DNA of 64,000 bases from Cardinalis cardinalis. Its lineage: Eukaryota; Chordata; Aves; Passeriformes; Cardinalidae. This document shows, piece after piece, positions 62,101-64,000 of this stretch. The stretch lies in the NCBI GenBank assembly GCA_014549065.1, contig JACDOX010000003.1:14387877-14451876 (forward strand), written 5' to 3'. The notes beneath the pieces were generated by a model, which worked only from the letters and a program-made list of their open reading frames with translations, was not told the DNA's origin and did no database searches. The number at the start of each line of letters is the position of its first letter. Positions within the stretch are counted from its first letter, which is position 1. The position numbers and the translations under genes were made by a program.

Positions 62101-64000
62101 GTCCAAAGTGAAAGTAGTTTGTAAAGCCTAGTTAAAATACTTGTATAGTTTAAGAACTTTTTATGCTCTCTTCCATCCTTAAAATCTACACCCATGTATA
62201 CACACAGTTTGAGCATTATCAGTCTGTTTACATGCTCTTTAATCAGCTGAATTAAAAAGCATTCCTGCAAACTATATGTGTTCATAAGAAGTTTATGGAG
62301 GTCACTAGATTTAGTAGCACTGTATATTACCTTATCTCGTCCTTTTCTGAAGGATTGGATTCCAGACAATGTTTCCAACTTTTGAGTTAGGAAAAAAAGG
62401 ACAAGGGAAACAAACATTTGGGACAAAGCAATCAATGATCCTAAATTGGAAAAGCCTCCCCTATAAGATGAGGCAGTGCGATGATTTGCTGCCTTATCTN
62501 CATTACATACTGGAACATAGTGCAGAGATCCTGAGGGCAGTACTGGGGCTGAAGGCAGAGCAGCTGAGCAAATGTGGCTCTGTAGGGCTGGTCTAGTAGC
62601 TGTTCCTCACTGCCTTCGGCTGTGACTGGATGTAGGGGTCAGAGAGGATGGTACAGGCAACAGATTTGAGTTGGGGCTGCTCTGGTTACAGATTGGGAAG
62701 AGTTCGGTAATTTCTGGTAAAAAGTGAAAATATCTTCCAGTGAGAAAGACATTTTCTTCCACTCACTTAGAAACCTTTTGTCATCCCCCCCAGCTGTTTC
62801 CCCAAGTTTATGATTATCATCTTTATTTTATGGAGTATGTATTTTCTTATAGTAAGCCCCAATATCTGTCAATGAGAAGGTCTTGCCTGTCATGCTAAAC
62901 CAGCTGGAGCTAAATCAGTGTCATGGTCCAAGAGAGGCAGTTTCAGAGGCAGTAGAAGTGCCTTGTTGGAGCATNGAAAATTGTGCTGTCAGAAATGTAA
63001 CTTCTTTAGGCTGTCAATCTCCTTCTAGCATGTCCAAAACAGAAAGAAGATAGAATAAGTACTAGCTCTGCTACAGACTAGGTGGAGCTCTTAGAAGCTT
63101 GTCTGCAGATTCCAAAGTTATCCTGTGCTTTTGGAAAGGACTGTTTTGGAAAAAGCTTCAAAGCAAGAGAATACATCCAGCTTTTAAAGCTATTGATCAG
63201 TTTATATATTTTAGACTTTCACCAGTACAGACTAGAAAACTTTTGATAAAAGCAGACTCCTGATTAACCTTTGCTATTCTCTTTAGTTCCTAAGTAGAAG
63301 TCTGCTGAAGTGTCCTTAGTCTTTGCTACACAGGCCTCCAAAGCCCTCTGTACCTTTCAGTGGATCCAAAACCACACATTTGGGATTGTAAGCAAGAAAC
63401 AAAGAAAGAAGGAAAGCCAGGAGGTCATCAATCTAGGAAAAAAGTATAAGTTTTAACTATGGCTCCTCCCAACAACTGATGAAAGGCTAACGTGGCATTT
63501 TGGCTGGAAAGACTGCTTCCCTCCTGAGCCCCAAGGTAAGCAAACACTGTAAATGCTCTGGGGGAATGGCAGCAGAAAAAGGTGCAAAATTTCTCTTAGC
63601 ATGGACTTTTTTGAGGTGGGCCCAAACAAAATCTGAGTAACTCTTCAGCTATGAGATGTGCTGATCTTAGCTATGGATGGGTGCTCCACAGCTCATGGCC
63701 ATTGTTAGGCGAGAGTTTTTTGTGGAATGTTTAAGCACAAAAACTGATGTAACGTGGCATATGGATGCGTGTGCCAGACAGCAAACAAGTGATGGCCACA
63801 CACAGACATGCACATGATTTCTTTTGATGCTGGGAGCTTTACCATTCAAAACAGTTNCCCTGAATGCTGGGTTGAAGATAAGCATTCAGCTTAGATCTGG
63901 GCACCATTAACTGTGGGGAAAGTACCTGCAAGTTTGACCTAAGTGCAGTGGGAAAACATGGAGGTATTGCATTAACTCTCTGCATCTGTGATCATAGGTG

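Larger units (their letters stand above)
49951..64000. other. Upstream intergenic DNA, no gene recognised
   Basis: About 14 kb of AT-rich sequence. No exon, RNA gene or further mobile element was recognised. It contains A/C-rich low-complexity tracts (about 51580-51622 and 59105-59150), a poly(A) run at 56625-56640, a poly(T) run at about 60557-60569 and an inverted repeat at 58735-58769. The open frame at 57812-58051 has no family signature. Confidence 0.5.

Noticed and set aside
1..64000. CRISPR arrays, tRNA or rRNA genes, bacterial operons, endogenous retroviruses
   Set aside because: No regularly spaced repeats, no cloverleaf-like genes and no LTR-bounded structure was found. The window is vertebrate nuclear DNA with only CR1 fragments recognised.

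Overview
The window reads as vertebrate nuclear DNA, most likely from a bird. It is AT-rich, has long introns with few interspersed repeats, carries recognisable CR1 LINE fragments and one strong CpG-island promoter, and encodes a complete split gene for a LIV-1 family zinc transporter close to human ZIP10. Scattered single-base Ns and one 191-base N run are assembly artefacts or masked ambiguous sites. Nothing prokaryotic, no CRISPR array and no tRNA or rRNA gene was seen.

Left edge (1-6.7 kb). On the minus strand lie the first two coding exons of a survivin-like (BIRC5-like) BIR-domain gene that runs off the window at base 1. On the plus strand two exon-sized stretches (1963-2080 and 4896-5100) are clearly derived from the C-terminal motor region of an axonemal dynein heavy chain, but are broken by frameshifts and a stop. 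In mammals the neighbour convergent with SLC39A10 is DNAH7, so these are probably DNAH7 remnants.

Centre (6.7-39 kb). SLC39A10 (ZIP10) occupies the minus strand: a non-coding first exon in the CpG island (about 38.56-38.9 kb, interrupted by the N gap), a 12.9-kb intron 1, nine coding exons (25668 down to 9724) giving about 858 residues, and a roughly 3-kb 3' UTR ending near 6.67 kb, with two candidate poly(A) signals. All splice sites are GT-AG and all phases join. The promoter has a TATA box and two metal-response-element-like motifs, which fits a zinc-controlled zinc importer. GC-rich patches sit on several coding exons inside AT-rich introns.

Right part (39.5-64 kb). I see no convincing gene here. 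It holds a 59-bp-period tandem duplication at the edge of the CpG island, two CR1 fragments near 49 kb and low-complexity tracts, consistent with the gene-poor DNA upstream of SLC39A10 in other vertebrates. The most notable items for follow-up are the survivin-like gene, the decayed dynein gene, and the promoter and upstream in-frame start of SLC39A10.
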